Of a stretch of 64,000 nucleotides of DNA, positions 40,742-49,689 are shown one piece after another. A model generated the notes under the pieces. It ran no database searches. It saw only the letters and a list, made by a program, of their open reading frames with translations, and had not been told where the DNA came from. The stretch lies in contig NZ_CP007511.1 in the NCBI RefSeq assembly GCF_000818015.1, forward strand, positions 2,800,501 to 2,864,500, given 5' to 3'. This stretch comes from Stutzerimonas balearica DSM 6083 (lineage in GTDB: Bacteria; Pseudomonadota; Gammaproteobacteria; Pseudomonadales; Pseudomonadaceae). The position numbers and the translations under genes are program-made. Position 1 is the first letter of the stretch. Each line of letters opens with the position of its first letter.

Positions 40742-40757
40742 CTGTATAAGTAGACAG
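40742..40757 (-). promoter_or_regulatory. LexA (SOS) box of recA
   Basis: CTGT-ATAAGTAG-ACAG, a perfect CTGT-N8-ACAG operator, between cinA and recA. It is palindromic at both arms and sits at a promoter distance from the recA start. Confidence 0.93.
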
Positions 40758-40784
40758 TATTAGAGCATAGGCCGTTTTACTCGC

Positions 40785-41282
40785 CTAGCCCCGCTGGGGA
40801 TTTTCTCCGACGACCAGCGCGATCAGCCCCTGCAGCGCCGCCTCGACCGTTTGTCTGCGCACGGCGCAGCGGTCGCCGGCGAACTGGTAGCGCCAGCTGA
40901 ACTGCCGCTCGTCGTCGCCCCAGGCAATCCACACGGTGCCAACCGGCTTGTTCGGCGACCCTCCGCCTGGCCCCGCCACGCCGCTGACCGCGACCGCATA
41001 GCGTGCACCACTACGGGCCTGTGCCCCGGCCACCATGGCGCGCACGACTTCGTCGCTGACCGCACCGACGCTTGTGAAAAGCGCTGCCGGAACGTTCAGC
41101 TGGCTGGTTTTCTGCGCATTCGAATAGGTGATGTAGCCTGCCTCGAACCAGGCCGAGCTACCGGCGATCCGCGTGATCGCTTCGGCGATGCCACCACCGG
41201 TACAGGATTCGGCCGTGGTCACCTGCGCACCACGCAGCGCCAGCTCGTCGCCCAGCCGTTGTGCCAGCTCCGTGATATCCAT
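40785..41282 (-). CDS. pncC: CinA C-terminal domain protein, nicotinamide-nucleotide amidase (PncC)
   Basis: 165-residue stand-alone CinA C-terminal domain, which deamidates nicotinamide mononucleotide in NAD salvage. Diagnostic motifs: TAESCTGGGIAEAITRIAGS, ITYSNAQKTSQLNV, AVAVSGVAGPGGGSPNKPVG. The N-terminal MoCF-like domain of full CinA is absent, as in many gammaproteobacteria. Upstream of recA in the same orientation. Confidence 0.93.
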   Translation of the reverse strand: MDITELAQRLGDELALRGAQVTTAESCTGGGIAEAITRIAGSSAWFEAGYITYSNAQKTSQLNVPAALFTSVGAVSDEVVRAMVAGAQARSGARYAVAVSGVAGPGGGSPNKPVGTVWIAWGDDERQFSWRYQFAGDRCAVRRQTVEAALQGLIALVVGENPQRG

Positions 41283-41430
41283 GGTGCCCTCAACCTATGT
41301 GTCGGCCCGATACCCTACACCAGGATGGCACTCGAAACAGCGGCAGGCGACCGCCACCTCGTGCGATCCGCGGGCCCCGGATAGGGGCAAAGCGCCCCCG
41401 TCTTCCGTGCTACCCTTTGCCGCTTTGCGT

Positions 41431-41453
41431 GCGTCGCCTTCGTCTGGCGACGC
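41431..41453 (+). other. Inverted repeat in the mutS leader
   Basis: GCGTCGCC (41431-41438) and GGCGACGC (41446-41453) with a 7-base loop, 55 bp before the mutS ATG. No T-run. Could be a leader hairpin; function unknown. The rest of the 225-bp gap between cinA and mutS shows no gene. Confidence 0.4.
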
Positions 41454-41507
41454 CAGCCACCGCCGCCTGTCGGGCACACCGATTCACGCGCCAAGCCGAA
41501 GCAACCG

Positions 41508-44087
41508 ATGACCAAGTCGAACACCGATCTCTCCGCCCATACCCCCATGATGCAACAGTACTGGAAGCTCAAGCGCGAGCATCCCGATCAGCTGATGTTC
41601 TACCGCATGGGTGACTTCTACGAGCTGTTCTACGAGGACGCGCAAAAAGCCGCCAAGCTCTTGGACATCACCCTGACGGCGCGCGGGCAGTCGGCCGGCA
41701 AGTCGATCCCGATGGCCGGCATACCCTTTCATTCGGCCGAGGGCTACCTGGCCCGCTTGGTCAAGCTCGGCGAATCGGTGGTGATCTGCGAGCAGATCGG
41801 CGATCCGGCGACCAGCAAGGGGCCGGTGGAGCGCCAGGTCGTGCGCATCATCACGCCGGGCACGGTGAGCGATGAAGCCCTGCTCGACGAGCGCCGGGAC
41901 AACCTGCTGGCAGCGGTGCTGGGCGACGAGCGACTGTTTGGCCTGTCGGTACTCGACATCGCCAGCGGCCGCTTCAGCGTGCAGGAGCTTGGCGGCTGGG
42001 AGAACCTGCTCGCCGAGCTCGAGCGCCTGAGCCCCGCGGAACTACTGATTCCCGACGACTGGCCGCAGGGCTTGCCGGTCGAAAAGCGACGCGGCGTCCG
42101 CCGTCGTGCGCCTTGGGATTTCGATCGCGACTCCGCATTCAAAAGCCTCTGCCAGCAGTTCGGCACTCAGGACCTCAAAGGCTTCGGCTGCGAAAAGCTG
42201 ACTCTGGCGATCGGCGCCGCGGGCTGCCTGCTGAGCTACGCCAAGGAGACCCAGCGCACGGCCCTGCCGCACCTGCGCAGCCTGCGTCATGAGCGGCTCG
42301 ACGAGACGGTGATCCTCGATGGAGCCAGCCGGCGCAACCTCGAGCTGGACATCAACCTCTCCGGCGGCCACGATAACACGCTGCAGTCCGTCGTCGACCG
42401 CTGTCAGACTGCCATGGGCTCGCGCCTGCTGACCCGCTGGCTGCATCGCCCGCTGCGCGACCGCGCCATGCTGGAAGCGCGTCAGGACTCAATCACCTGC
42501 CTGCTCGAGCACTACCGGTTCGAGCAGATCCAGCCGCAGCTCAAGGACATCGGCGACCTGGAGCGGATTCTCGCCCGCATCGGCCTGCGCAACGCCCGCC
42601 CGCGCGACCTGGCACGCCTGCGCGATGCGCTGGCGGCGCTGCCGCAACTGCAGCAGGCCATGCAGGACCTGGTCGCGCCGCATCTCAGCGCGTTGGCCGC
42701 GAGCATCCGCACCTACCCGGAACTGGCGGATCTCCTGGCCCGCGCAATCGTCGACAACCCGCCGGCGGTCATTCGTGACGGCGGCGTGCTGAAGACCGGC
42801 TACGACGCCGAGCTGGATGAGCTGTTGTCGATCAGCGAGAACGCCGGGCAATACCTGATGGACCTCGAAGTACGCGAGCGCGAGCGTACCGGCCTGGCCA
42901 ACCTGAAGGTGGGCTACAACCGCGTGCACGGGTACTTTATCGAGCTGCCCAGCAAGCAGGCCGAATCGGCGCCGGCCGACTATATCCGTCGACAGACGCT
43001 CAAGGGCGCCGAGCGATTCATCACCCCGGAACTCAAGGAGTTCGAAGACAAGGCCCTGTCCGCCAAGAGCCGGGCGCTGGCGCGGGAAAAGGCCCTGTAC
43101 GAAGCGCTGCTGGAACAGCTGATCGAAGTCCTTGCGCCGCTGCAGGAAAGCGCCGCCGCACTGGCCGAACTGGATGTGTTGAGCAACCTGGCCGAGCGGG
43201 CGCTGACGCTGGATCTGAATCGGCCGCGCTTCGTCGAAGAACCGTGCCTGAAAATCGATCAGGGCCGCCACCCGGTGGTCGAGCAGGTGCTGGAAACCCC
43301 CTTCGTGGCCAACGACCTGGCGCTCGACGATGGCCGGCGCATGCTCGTCATCACCGGTCCGAATATGGGCGGTAAATCCACATATATGCGGCAGACCGCG
43401 CTGATCGTACTGCTCGCACAGATCGGCAGCTTCGTTCCGGCAGCCGCCTGCGAGCTGTCGCTGGTCGATCGCATTTTCACGCGCATCGGTTCGTCCGACG
43501 ATCTGGCCGGAGGGCGCTCGACCTTCATGGTCGAGATGAGCGAAACGGCGAACATCCTGCACAACGCCACCGACTGCAGCCTGGTGCTGATGGACGAGGT
43601 CGGCCGCGGCACCAGCACCTTCGATGGCCTCTCGCTGGCCTGGGCGGCGGCCGAACACCTGGCCGGACTCCGCGCCTTCACCCTGTTTGCCACGCACTAC
43701 TTCGAGCTGACCGTACTGCCGGAAAGCCAGCCGGTGGTGGCGAACGTTCACCTGTCTGCCACCGAGCACAACGAGCGCATCGTGTTCCTGCATCACGTGC
43801 TGCCCGGCCCCGCGAGCCAGAGCTACGGCCTGGCGGTGGCACAGCTAGCCGGCGTTCCGGGGCCGGTGATCGCCCGCGCACGCGAGCACCTGGCGCGCCT
43901 GGAGATCACCAGCCTGCCGCATGACGCTCCCCAGGGCGGGCCGGGACAATCGGTCGCACCTCAACAGGCCGATCTGTTCGCGGCCCTGCCACACCCCGTG
44001 ATCGACGAGCTCGGGCGGCTCGACCCGGACGCCATCAGCCCGCGTCAGGCCCTCGATTTGTTATATACGTGGAAGACTCGGATATAA
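41508..44087 (+). CDS. mutS: DNA mismatch repair protein MutS
   Basis: 859-residue mismatch sensor. N-terminal mismatch domain with the Phe-X-Glu motif in [16 protein letters not shown], connector, lever and clamp (about 270-550), then ATPase with Walker [15 protein letters not shown], Walker [21 protein letters not shown] and signature. C-terminal helix-turn-helix ends TWKTRI. Expected length. Confidence 0.97.
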   Translation: MTKSNTDLSAHTPMMQQYWKLKREHPDQLMFYRMGDFYELFYEDAQKAAKLLDITLTARGQSAGKSIPMAGIPFHSAEGYLARLVKLGESVVICEQIGDPATSKGPVERQVVRIITPGTVSDEALLDERRDNLLAAVLGDERLFGLSVLDIASGRFSVQELGGWENLLAELERLSPAELLIPDDWPQGLPVEKRRGVRRRAPWDFDRDSAFKSLCQQFGTQDLKGFGCEKLTLAIGAAGCLLSYAKETQRTALPHLRSLRHERLDETVILDGASRRNLELDINLSGGHDNTLQSVVDRCQTAMGSRLLTRWLHRPLRDRAMLEARQDSITCLLEHYRFEQIQPQLKDIGDLERILARIGLRNARPRDLARLRDALAALPQLQQAMQDLVAPHLSALAASIRTYPELADLLARAIVDNPPAVIRDGGVLKTGYDAELDELLSISENAGQYLMDLEVRERERTGLANLKVGYNRVHGYFIELPSKQAESAPADYIRRQTLKGAERFITPELKEFEDKALSAKSRALAREKALYEALLEQLIEVLAPLQESAAALAELDVLSNLAERALTLDLNRPRFVEEPCLKIDQGRHPVVEQVLETPFVANDLALDDGRRMLVITGPNMGGKSTYMRQTALIVLLAQIGSFVPAAACELSLVDRIFTRIGSSDDLAGGRSTFMVEMSETANILHNATDCSLVLMDEVGRGTSTFDGLSLAWAAAEHLAGLRAFTLFATHYFELTVLPESQPVVANVHLSATEHNERIVFLHHVLPGPASQSYGLAVAQLAGVPGPVIARAREHLARLEITSLPHDAPQGGPGQSVAPQQADLFAALPHPVIDELGRLDPDAISPRQALDLLYTWKTRI

Positions 44088-44094
44088 CTGCGCC

Positions 44095-44126
44095 GCGCGG
44101 GAGCTGCTAGAATCCCGCGCGCTTTT
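44095..44126 (+). terminator. Terminator after mutS
   Basis: Arms GCGCGGGA (44095-44102) and TCCCGCGC (44113-44120), 10-base loop, followed by GCTTTTGTTT, starting eight bases after the mutS stop. Confidence 0.7.
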
Positions 44127-44227
44127 GTTTCGGAGCTTGCCCGGTTGCCTGAGCCGCGGCGGTCCCTGTTTCGAGCGGGAGCCTGGCATAGACCAGCCCA
44201 GCCGTCGCCTGAGGAGAGAGATACGAC

Positions 44228-44551
44228 ATGACCTTCGTCGTCACCGACAACTGTATCAAATGCAAATACACCGATTGCGTGGAAGTCTGTCCGGTGGACT
44301 GCTTCTACGAAGGCCCGAACTTTCTGGTCATTCACCCGGACGAGTGCATCGACTGCGCACTCTGCGAGCCGGAGTGCCCTGCCCAGGCGATCTTCTCGGA
44401 AGACGAGGTGCCGGAGGACCAGCAGGAATTCATCGAGCTGAACGCGGACCTCGCGGAAGTCTGGCCGAACATCACCGAGAAGAAGGATGCGCTGGCCGAC
44501 GCCGAAGAGTGGGACGGTGTGAAGGACAAGCTGCAGTACCTGGAGCGCTGA
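44228..44551 (+). CDS. fdxA: 7Fe ferredoxin FdxA
   Basis: 107-residue [3Fe-4S][4Fe-4S] ferredoxin. Cluster cysteines include Cys9, 17, 21, 40, 43, 46 and 50 ([17 protein letters not shown] and [12 protein letters not shown]), and the acidic C-terminal tail is typical of Pseudomonas/Azotobacter FdxA. GGAGAGAG precedes the ATG. Synteny mutS-fdxA is normal, but the usual next genes (rpoS, rsmZ) are absent here. Confidence 0.95.
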   Translation: MTFVVTDNCIKCKYTDCVEVCPVDCFYEGPNFLVIHPDECIDCALCEPECPAQAIFSEDEVPEDQQEFIELNADLAEVWPNITEKKDALADAEEWDGVKDKLQYLER

Positions 44552-44561
44552 TCTCCAGCCG

Positions 44562-44592
44562 AAAAAAAGCCCGCGCGATGCGGGCTTTTTTC
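44562..44592. terminator. Bidirectional terminator between fdxA and csbD
   Basis: Stem GCCCGC (44569-44574)/GCGGGC (44580-44585) flanked by a run of seven A and a run of six T, so it works on both strands for the convergent fdxA and csbD genes. Confidence 0.9.
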
Positions 44593-44602
44593 TGCGCGCC
44601 GG

Positions 44603-44794
44603 TCAGGCCCGGTCGACGCCCTTCTTGATCGTATCCTTGGCATCGCCCTTGACCTGCTGGGCGTCGCCCTTGATCTCCTGATTCTCGCCTTCGCGGCGCA
44701 GACGTTCGTTGCCCATCGCGCCGCCAACGCCCTGCTTGATCTTGCCCATGGCTTCGTTGGCGTTGCCTTTCATTTTGTCTTCAGTACTGCTCAT
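44603..44794 (-). CDS. CsbD-family stress protein
   Basis: 63 residues, highly charged and low in hydrophobics, with two CsbD half-repeats (KMKGNANEAMGKIKQGVGGA; ENQEIKGDAQQVKGDAKDTI). CsbD proteins accumulate in general stress or stationary phase. ATG at 44794 has GGAAC/GGAGGAACG upstream. A 410-codon open frame that includes this gene reads through the flippase-like gene in another frame and is not coding. It may be co-transcribed with the 56-bp distant upstream gene. Confidence 0.9.
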   Translation of the reverse strand: MSSTEDKMKGNANEAMGKIKQGVGGAMGNERLRREGENQEIKGDAQQVKGDAKDTIKKGVDRA

Positions 44795-44850
44795 GCGTCG
44801 TTCCTCCATTGGTCCATGTAACCAGTGGACTCCCCGTTCCGGCCGATGGT

Positions 44851-45849
44851 TCAGCCCTGGCACTGGCGCGCACGCACCAGACGGTTGAACAGCGGACGAC
44901 CGGCCAGGTGCAGGAACACCGGCGCCCCGGCGATCAGGTAGAAGTAATAGGTGACGAAGCGCCAGATCAGGATCGCAGCGGCCGAGGTGGACTTGCCCAC
45001 CAACGGTGTCAGCAACGCCGCCGAAGCCAGTTCGGCGCTGCCGGCCCCGCCGGGCAGCAGGCTCAGCTGGCCGGCGGTCAAGGCGAGCATCTGCACCAGA
45101 AAGGTCCAGGCCCACGCCAGATCGCTGCCCAGGCCGTGCAGTGTCAGATAGAGCACGCTGAAACGCAGAAGCCAGTGCAACGTGGTGAGCCCGAACACCC
45201 CCAGCAGGACGCGGCGCGGCAGGCTGAAGCACTCCAGCAGCGCATTGCGAAAGCGCAACACCTTGCGCGCCCAGTGACGCCTGCGCTGCGCCTGCATGCC
45301 GAAGCGCCGCACGATCCAGCCGTTGATCCGAAACACCTGACGATGGAAGCGCCCCAGCAGTCCGAGCAATACGATGACACCGAGCAGCAGAGCTGCACTC
45401 ACGCCCAGCAGGCTGGCCATCTGCGCATTGAGCGCGTGCGTCATCGCATAGATCAGCACACCGACCAGCGCACAGGCGAAGAACAGGAGATCGCTGAGCT
45501 GCTCCACGGCATAGGTCGCGGTCCCCTTCGCAGGCGTCACGCCCTGGCGCATGAGCAGCGCCATCAGGGTGATCGGCCCGCCGGCACCACCGGGCGTAGC
45601 GCAAATCGCGAACTCGGTGGCCATCACGATGCCGAAGGCGCGCCGTTGGCCAAGCAGCCGCCGACCGACGAGCAGACGCAGGCGAAAGGCATTGAGGTAC
45701 CAACCGAGCAACACCATACCCAGCATCATGAACAGCAGTTGCGGGGAAAACTGGAGCAATCGCTCGAACAGGCCGGTGCCGCCGAGCAGCAGAGGAATCA
45801 ACGCCGCGCCCACAAGCGCGCCGCCAAGCAGCCACCAGCCGCGGCTCAT
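44851..45849 (-). CDS. Flippase-like / LPG-synthase transmembrane domain protein (UPF0104)
   Basis: 332-residue membrane protein with about eight helices, of the lysylphosphatidylglycerol synthetase transmembrane-domain family (motifs FGIVMATEFAICATPGGAGG and LTAGQLSLLPGGAGSAELAS). The soluble tRNA-dependent catalytic domain of MprF is missing, so it likely acts as a lipid flippase or regulator rather than an aminoacyl-PG synthase. Its ATG overlaps the stop of the deacetylase gene by 4 bp; third gene of a compact operon. Confidence 0.88.
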   Translation of the reverse strand: MSRGWWLLGGALVGAALIPLLLGGTGLFERLLQFSPQLLFMMLGMVLLGWYLNAFRLRLLVGRRLLGQRRAFGIVMATEFAICATPGGAGGPITLMALLMRQGVTPAKGTATYAVEQLSDLLFFACALVGVLIYAMTHALNAQMASLLGVSAALLLGVIVLLGLLGRFHRQVFRINGWIVRRFGMQAQRRRHWARKVLRFRNALLECFSLPRRVLLGVFGLTTLHWLLRFSVLYLTLHGLGSDLAWAWTFLVQMLALTAGQLSLLPGGAGSAELASAALLTPLVGKSTSAAAILIWRFVTYYFYLIAGAPVFLHLAGRPLFNRLVRARQCQG

Positions 45850-46607
45850 GCAGCGGCGCTCGCCGGCCGATGTCGCCGCAGCCAGTCGATCTTGGTCATT
45901 GGCTCACGGCCCTCGCGCAGCAGCCGCTCCAGCACCTTCAGCCAATAGTCCCGGGAAAACGCGTGGCGCATGTCGACCGGATGCAACCCCAGCCGTATCA
46001 GCGGCGCCGCCCGACTGGCCTGTAGCTGGCGTTCCGACACGGCCCAGGAGACGCCGCGACGCCAGCTGCTGCGCGCGCTCCAGACCAGACCCGGCGCGCG
46101 AATCGGCGTGAAGTCGGGCAGTTGGTAGAAATGCTGCGGATCGCTGGTATAGCTGAGTCCGGTCTCGCGCAGCGCAGCACGGGTACCCTCGCTCATCAGC
46201 CAGGCCGGCGCGACAAACCCGTGCAGCGGCCACCCGTGGCGCTCGAACAAGCCGATGCCATGCGCCAGCCGACGGCGCGCCTCGCCGCTGTCGAGTGCAT
46301 AGAACTCGCCTTCGTGGGTGTAGACCCGGCGCATGAACCACTCCCGTGGCGTTCGCGGCGCTGGCCCGTCATCGGCGTGATAGCAGCCGTGCAGCACCAG
46401 TTCATCGCCCCGGGCCAGGCGCCCTTCGAGCATCGCGCAGAACTGCGGGTGACGTTCGAGCGCGTTGCGACCGTGGAAATCCGGCACCACCAGCCAGGTC
46501 ATCGGCACATTGCCCAGGGCATCGACCCTTTCGACGAAGCCACGGTAGTCGGGCCAGGTTTCAGGTGCCACGTCGTGCAACACCATCATCACGGCGCGCT
46601 CAGCCAT
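45846..46607 (-). CDS. DUF2334-type polysaccharide deacetylase-like protein
   Basis: 253-residue carbohydrate esterase-like protein starting MAERAVMMVLHDVAPETWPD; the metal pair is suggested by LHDV at the start and the HGCYH motif (RGDELVLHGCYHADDG), with further GFVAPAWLMSEG and GLHPVDMRHAF. It fits the DUF2334 branch of the polysaccharide deacetylase fold. No signal peptide, so it probably acts in the cytoplasm, on a lipid-linked or nucleotide sugar. It overlaps the glycosyltransferase gene by 8 bp. Confidence 0.85.
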   Translation of the reverse strand: MAERAVMMVLHDVAPETWPDYRGFVERVDALGNVPMTWLVVPDFHGRNALERHPQFCAMLEGRLARGDELVLHGCYHADDGPAPRTPREWFMRRVYTHEGEFYALDSGEARRRLAHGIGLFERHGWPLHGFVAPAWLMSEGTRAALRETGLSYTSDPQHFYQLPDFTPIRAPGLVWSARSSWRRGVSWAVSERQLQASRAAPLIRLGLHPVDMRHAFSRDYWLKVLERLLREGREPMTKIDWLRRHRPASAAA

Positions 46608-47745
46608 GGACGGCCACCGGCAGCTCGACCGTGCCCAGCACCGCGTGGTAATGGGCAAGCAGCCCAGCCACCACGGCATCCCAGGCATGATGCAGCTCGA
46701 CATGCTGACGCGCCTGGGCGCCAAGCAATGTCGGGCGATCCTCGAACAGCTCCTGCACCGCCTGCGCCATGGCCCGGGCATCCAGCGGCCGGCACAGGCG
46801 CCCGGCGTGAAACGGCACGAGTTCCGGCAACGCGCCGGCACGCGCCGCGACGACGGGGATGCCGCTGGCCATGGCCTCCAGCACCACCAACCCGAAGGTT
46901 TCCTGGTTGCCCGCGTGCAGCAGCACATCGCTGCTGGCCATCAGGCGCGCCACCTCCGCAGCGGGACAGAAGCGATCGATCACCGTGACGTTGTCCGGTA
47001 CCCGGTGCGGCATGCTCGAGCCCACCAGCAACAGGTGATAGGGCTTGCCGAGCTGACGTGCCGTCTCCAGCAGAATCGGCAGGTTCTTTTCGCGCGAGCC
47101 ACGGCCGGCGAAGATCATCAACCGGGTGTCCTCGGGCAGGCCGAGCTCACGGCGCAGCTGCGGATCTCGCCGCTGCGGGCGAAAGGTTTCCAGGTCCACG
47201 CCCAGCGGCTGCACGAACACATTGTCGACGCCGAGCGCGAGCAGCTTTTCGGCCATCACCTGGCTCGGGGCCAGGACCCGATCGAAGCTGCCATAAAGAC
47301 GCGTCACATAGCCATTGAGGTTGGTGCCCAGCCAGTTGCCGATGCGATTGCTCACCAGTAGCGGCAGGTCCGAGTGATAGAAGCCGATCACCGGAACGTC
47401 CAGGCGTCGCCCGGCCTCCAGCGCAGCCCAGGCGGTCATGTAGGGATCGCCGACCTCGATCAGGTCCGGATGCAGCGAGCGCAGCAGATTGCACCAGGGC
47501 GCGCGGCGGACCGGAAAGCGGTAGCCCTTGCCGAATGGCAAGGGCGGCGCGGGCACTTCATAGATGCCGCCGCTATGCCGATAGGCGCCGCCGGGTACGA
47601 GAATGCTGTGGCGAACGCCCGAATAGAGCTGCAACCGACGATGCTTGGCCTCGAGATAGGTGCGCACGCCGCCGCTGGCCGGCGCATAGAACATGGTCAT
47701 ATCAGCGATATGCAAGGTGACTGTCTCCGTCCGTCTTCGCTTCAC
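46600..47745 (-). CDS. GT4-family glycosyltransferase
   Basis: 381-residue GT-B fold enzyme. N-terminal acceptor domain begins with IADMTMFYAPASGGVRTYLE; the C-terminal nucleotide-sugar domain has FAGRGSREKNLPILLETARQ, ADVLLHAGNQETFGLVVLEA and MASGIPVV, the E(x7)E retaining motif. Start is uncertain: GTG at 47745 has GGGAAGG close by; a TTG at 47715 has GGAG at good spacing. First gene of a three-gene operon. Confidence 0.9.
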   Translation of the reverse strand: MKRRRTETVTLHIADMTMFYAPASGGVRTYLEAKHRRLQLYSGVRHSILVPGGAYRHSGGIYEVPAPPLPFGKGYRFPVRRAPWCNLLRSLHPDLIEVGDPYMTAWAALEAGRRLDVPVIGFYHSDLPLLVSNRIGNWLGTNLNGYVTRLYGSFDRVLAPSQVMAEKLLALGVDNVFVQPLGVDLETFRPQRRDPQLRRELGLPEDTRLMIFAGRGSREKNLPILLETARQLGKPYHLLLVGSSMPHRVPDNVTVIDRFCPAAEVARLMASSDVLLHAGNQETFGLVVLEAMASGIPVVAARAGALPELVPFHAGRLCRPLDARAMAQAVQELFEDRPTLLGAQARQHVELHHAWDAVVAGLLAHYHAVLGTVELPVAVHG

Positions 47746-47871
47746 GCCCTTCCCTGGGCAACGACTGGTCGCTTCGACCGCCCAGCGTCCCTCGCCTTGT
47801 CTGAAGCACTTTGTAATGAGCTTAGGACTGTTCCGGTCTTACGAATGTTTCATTTGCAAGCGCATCGTGGC

Positions 47872-48747
47872 TCAGGGCTCGATCTCCTTGTCGCCCTTGT
47901 CCTTGCCGTCCACCGAATGGTGCTCGATCACCGCATTCAGCTCAGCGCCCAGCAGCAGCACGGCGGCGGAGATATAGAAAAACAGCAGCAGCACGATGAT
48001 GGCGCCGATGCTGCCGTAGGTGGCGTTGTAGTCGGCGAAGTTCTGCACGTAAATGCCGAAGGCAAGCGATGCGGCGACCCAGACCACTACTGCGAGCACC
48101 GAGCCGGGCGTGATGAAGCGAAACTTCTGCTCCACGTCCGGCGTGACGTAGTACAGCACCGCGACCAGCAGCATCATCAGAAAAATCACCACCGGCCAGC
48201 GTAGCCAGGCCCAGAGCACCACCACCACGTCGCGCAGGCCGACCAGGTCAGCCAGCCATCCCATCACCTGCGGCCCGAGCACCATCAGCATCGCGCAGGC
48301 CAGCAGCAGCACTGCGCTGCCGACGGTATAGAGCACCGACAGCAGCATGAGCTTCCAGGTCGGCCGCCCCTCGCGCACGTCGTAGGCCCTGTTCATCGCA
48401 TTCATCAACGAACGGAACCCAACCGATGCCGTCCACAGCGCGGCCAGAATACCGAACGACAACAAGCCGCCCTGCTGCCGCTGCAACTGGTCGATCACCG
48501 GGTTGACCTGCTCCATTGCCATCGGTGGCAACGCCAAGGCCGCCTGCTGGCGAATCCAGTCGAAGAAATCCGACAGGTTCAAGAAGCCAAGCAGCGCCAG
48601 GAGAAACAGCAGAAAGGGAAACAGCGAAAACAGTGCGCGGTAGGCCAGTGCCGACGCATAGGTCGACATGTCATCGCTGCTGAATTCCTTGAACGTCTTC
48701 TTCAGTAACGTCGTGGCGCCGATGCCACGCGTGTCGAAAATTGGCAT
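47872..48747 (-). CDS. YihY/BrkB-family inner membrane protein
   Basis: 291-residue polytopic protein with about six helices. Typical features: YASALAYRALFSLFPFLLFL, SVGFRSLMNAMNRAYDVREG, and FITPGSVLAVVVWVAASLAF then YNATYGSIGAIIVLLLFFYI. Once called ribonuclease BN; it is not one. Possible transporter or envelope factor. Ends in a charged tail (DGKDKGDKEIEP). Stands alone between the glycosyltransferase and the KGG gene. Confidence 0.9.
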   Translation of the reverse strand: MPIFDTRGIGATTLLKKTFKEFSSDDMSTYASALAYRALFSLFPFLLFLLALLGFLNLSDFFDWIRQQAALALPPMAMEQVNPVIDQLQRQQGGLLSFGILAALWTASVGFRSLMNAMNRAYDVREGRPTWKLMLLSVLYTVGSAVLLLACAMLMVLGPQVMGWLADLVGLRDVVVVLWAWLRWPVVIFLMMLLVAVLYYVTPDVEQKFRFITPGSVLAVVVWVAASLAFGIYVQNFADYNATYGSIGAIIVLLLFFYISAAVLLLGAELNAVIEHHSVDGKDKGDKEIEP

Positions 48748-49033
48748 ACCTCACCCCCGAAACCTATCGAAGTTTCCGACGGCTGGGCGAGCGAAGAGTT
48801 CGCCAGCCCACCGAACTGCTTGCCACAGGCCAGACGTCAAACGCTCAAAAGCGAAGTAAGCAAGCGGCAACTAGGTAATACTGGCGGCTTGATTCTATTT
48901 CTTCCACTCATCGCTCATTAGCTAACTTCGCTGAACTCTCGCTGCAGGCATTTTTCGTATATCACGAGGGGCGAGTTTGTTCTGCCGAGCAAATCGATCG
49001 CCTATTGTACGAAACAGCACAGGAGACCACCCG
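48748..49033. other. Intergenic region upstream of the KGG gene
   Basis: 286 bp of lower GC than its surroundings. It has to contain the promoters of the YihY-like gene (minus) and KGG gene (plus). A CTATTGT hexamer-like sequence at 49002-49008 could be a stationary-phase -10 for the KGG gene; this is weak. No gene is seen. Confidence 0.35.
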
Positions 49034-49366
49034 ATGGCTGATAAAGGCAATATGAGCGTAAACGAAGCGGGCAAGAAAGGTGGTGACGCTACCTCCCAAA
49101 CCCATGGCAAAGAGTTTTACCAGGACATTGGTAAGAAAGGCGGCGAAGCGACCTCGGAGAGCCACGGCAAGGAGTTCTATCAAGAGATAGGCAGCGAGGG
49201 CGGTAAGCAGAGCGGTGGCAATTTCGCCAACGACCCGGAACGCGCGTCCGAAGCTGGGCGCAAGGGCGGCCAGAACAGTGGCGGCAACTTCGCAAACGAC
49301 CGCGAAAAAGCCTCCGAAGCCGGCCGCAAGGGTGGCGAAAACAGCCACGGCGGTGGCCGCAGCTAA
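49034..49366 (+). CDS. KGG-repeat stress-induced protein
   Basis: 110-residue, hydrophilic, glycine/lysine-rich protein composed of about five KGG motifs (EAGKKGGDATSQTHGKEFYQ, IGKKGGEATSES..., ...AGRKGGQNSGGNFAND, ...AGRKGGENSHGG). It matches the Con-10/GsiB-type stress family, whose members are intrinsically disordered and build up in dryness or stationary phase. AGGAGA precedes the ATG. A strong terminator follows. Confidence 0.92.
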   Translation: MADKGNMSVNEAGKKGGDATSQTHGKEFYQDIGKKGGEATSESHGKEFYQEIGSEGGKQSGGNFANDPERASEAGRKGGQNSGGNFANDREKASEAGRKGGENSHGGGRS

Positions 49367-49388
49367 GCAGCCTTAAGGCAAATAAAAA

Positions 49389-49412
49389 CGGGAGCTTCGG
49401 CTCCCGTTTTTT
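49389..49412 (+). terminator. Terminator after the KGG gene
   Basis: Arms CGGGAGC (49389-49395) and GCTCCCG (49400-49406), UUCG tetraloop, followed by six T and preceded by five A. Confidence 0.93.
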
Positions 49413-49580
49413 ATTTTTATAATCGAAAAGCAGAGCGGCACATGAACAACAACTAACGAGACCGCCACCAACTTGCCGCCACAGCAATAAAAACCGCAGA
49501 CCAAGACCACTGGCTAATATATAGCGAAACTACTTGGCGCATACCAAACAAACAAGACAATTATCTTCGCCTTGAAGACT

Positions 49581-49614
49581 ACTGCTGGCACTTCATATCG
49601 GCACCGCCAGCAGT
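49581..49614. repeat. 9-bp inverted repeat in intergenic DNA
   Basis: ACTGCTGGC (49581-49589) and GCCAGCAGT (49606-49614) flank a 16-base loop. No T-run. It lies in a gene-free, low-GC stretch between the KGG terminator and the tRNA. Could be part of a small RNA or remnant element. Confidence 0.4.
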
Positions 49615-49654
49615 GCCTTACACGGAGCTGCCCGTCTCAGAGCTCGAGAAACAA

Positions 49655-49682
49655 AAAAGGCCCGCATCGCTGCGAGCCTTTT
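49655..49682 (-). terminator. Terminator after tRNA-Thr
   Basis: On the minus strand AAAAGGC-TCGCA...TGCG-GGCCTTTTTT forms a hairpin followed by T6, eight bases after the tRNA CCA end. Confidence 0.8.
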
Positions 49683-49689
49683 GAAACAC

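Noticed and set aside
44552..44602. Search for the rsmZ small RNA next to fdxA
   Set aside because: Only 51 bases separate fdxA from csbD, filled by a bidirectional terminator; no run of GGA stem-loops.
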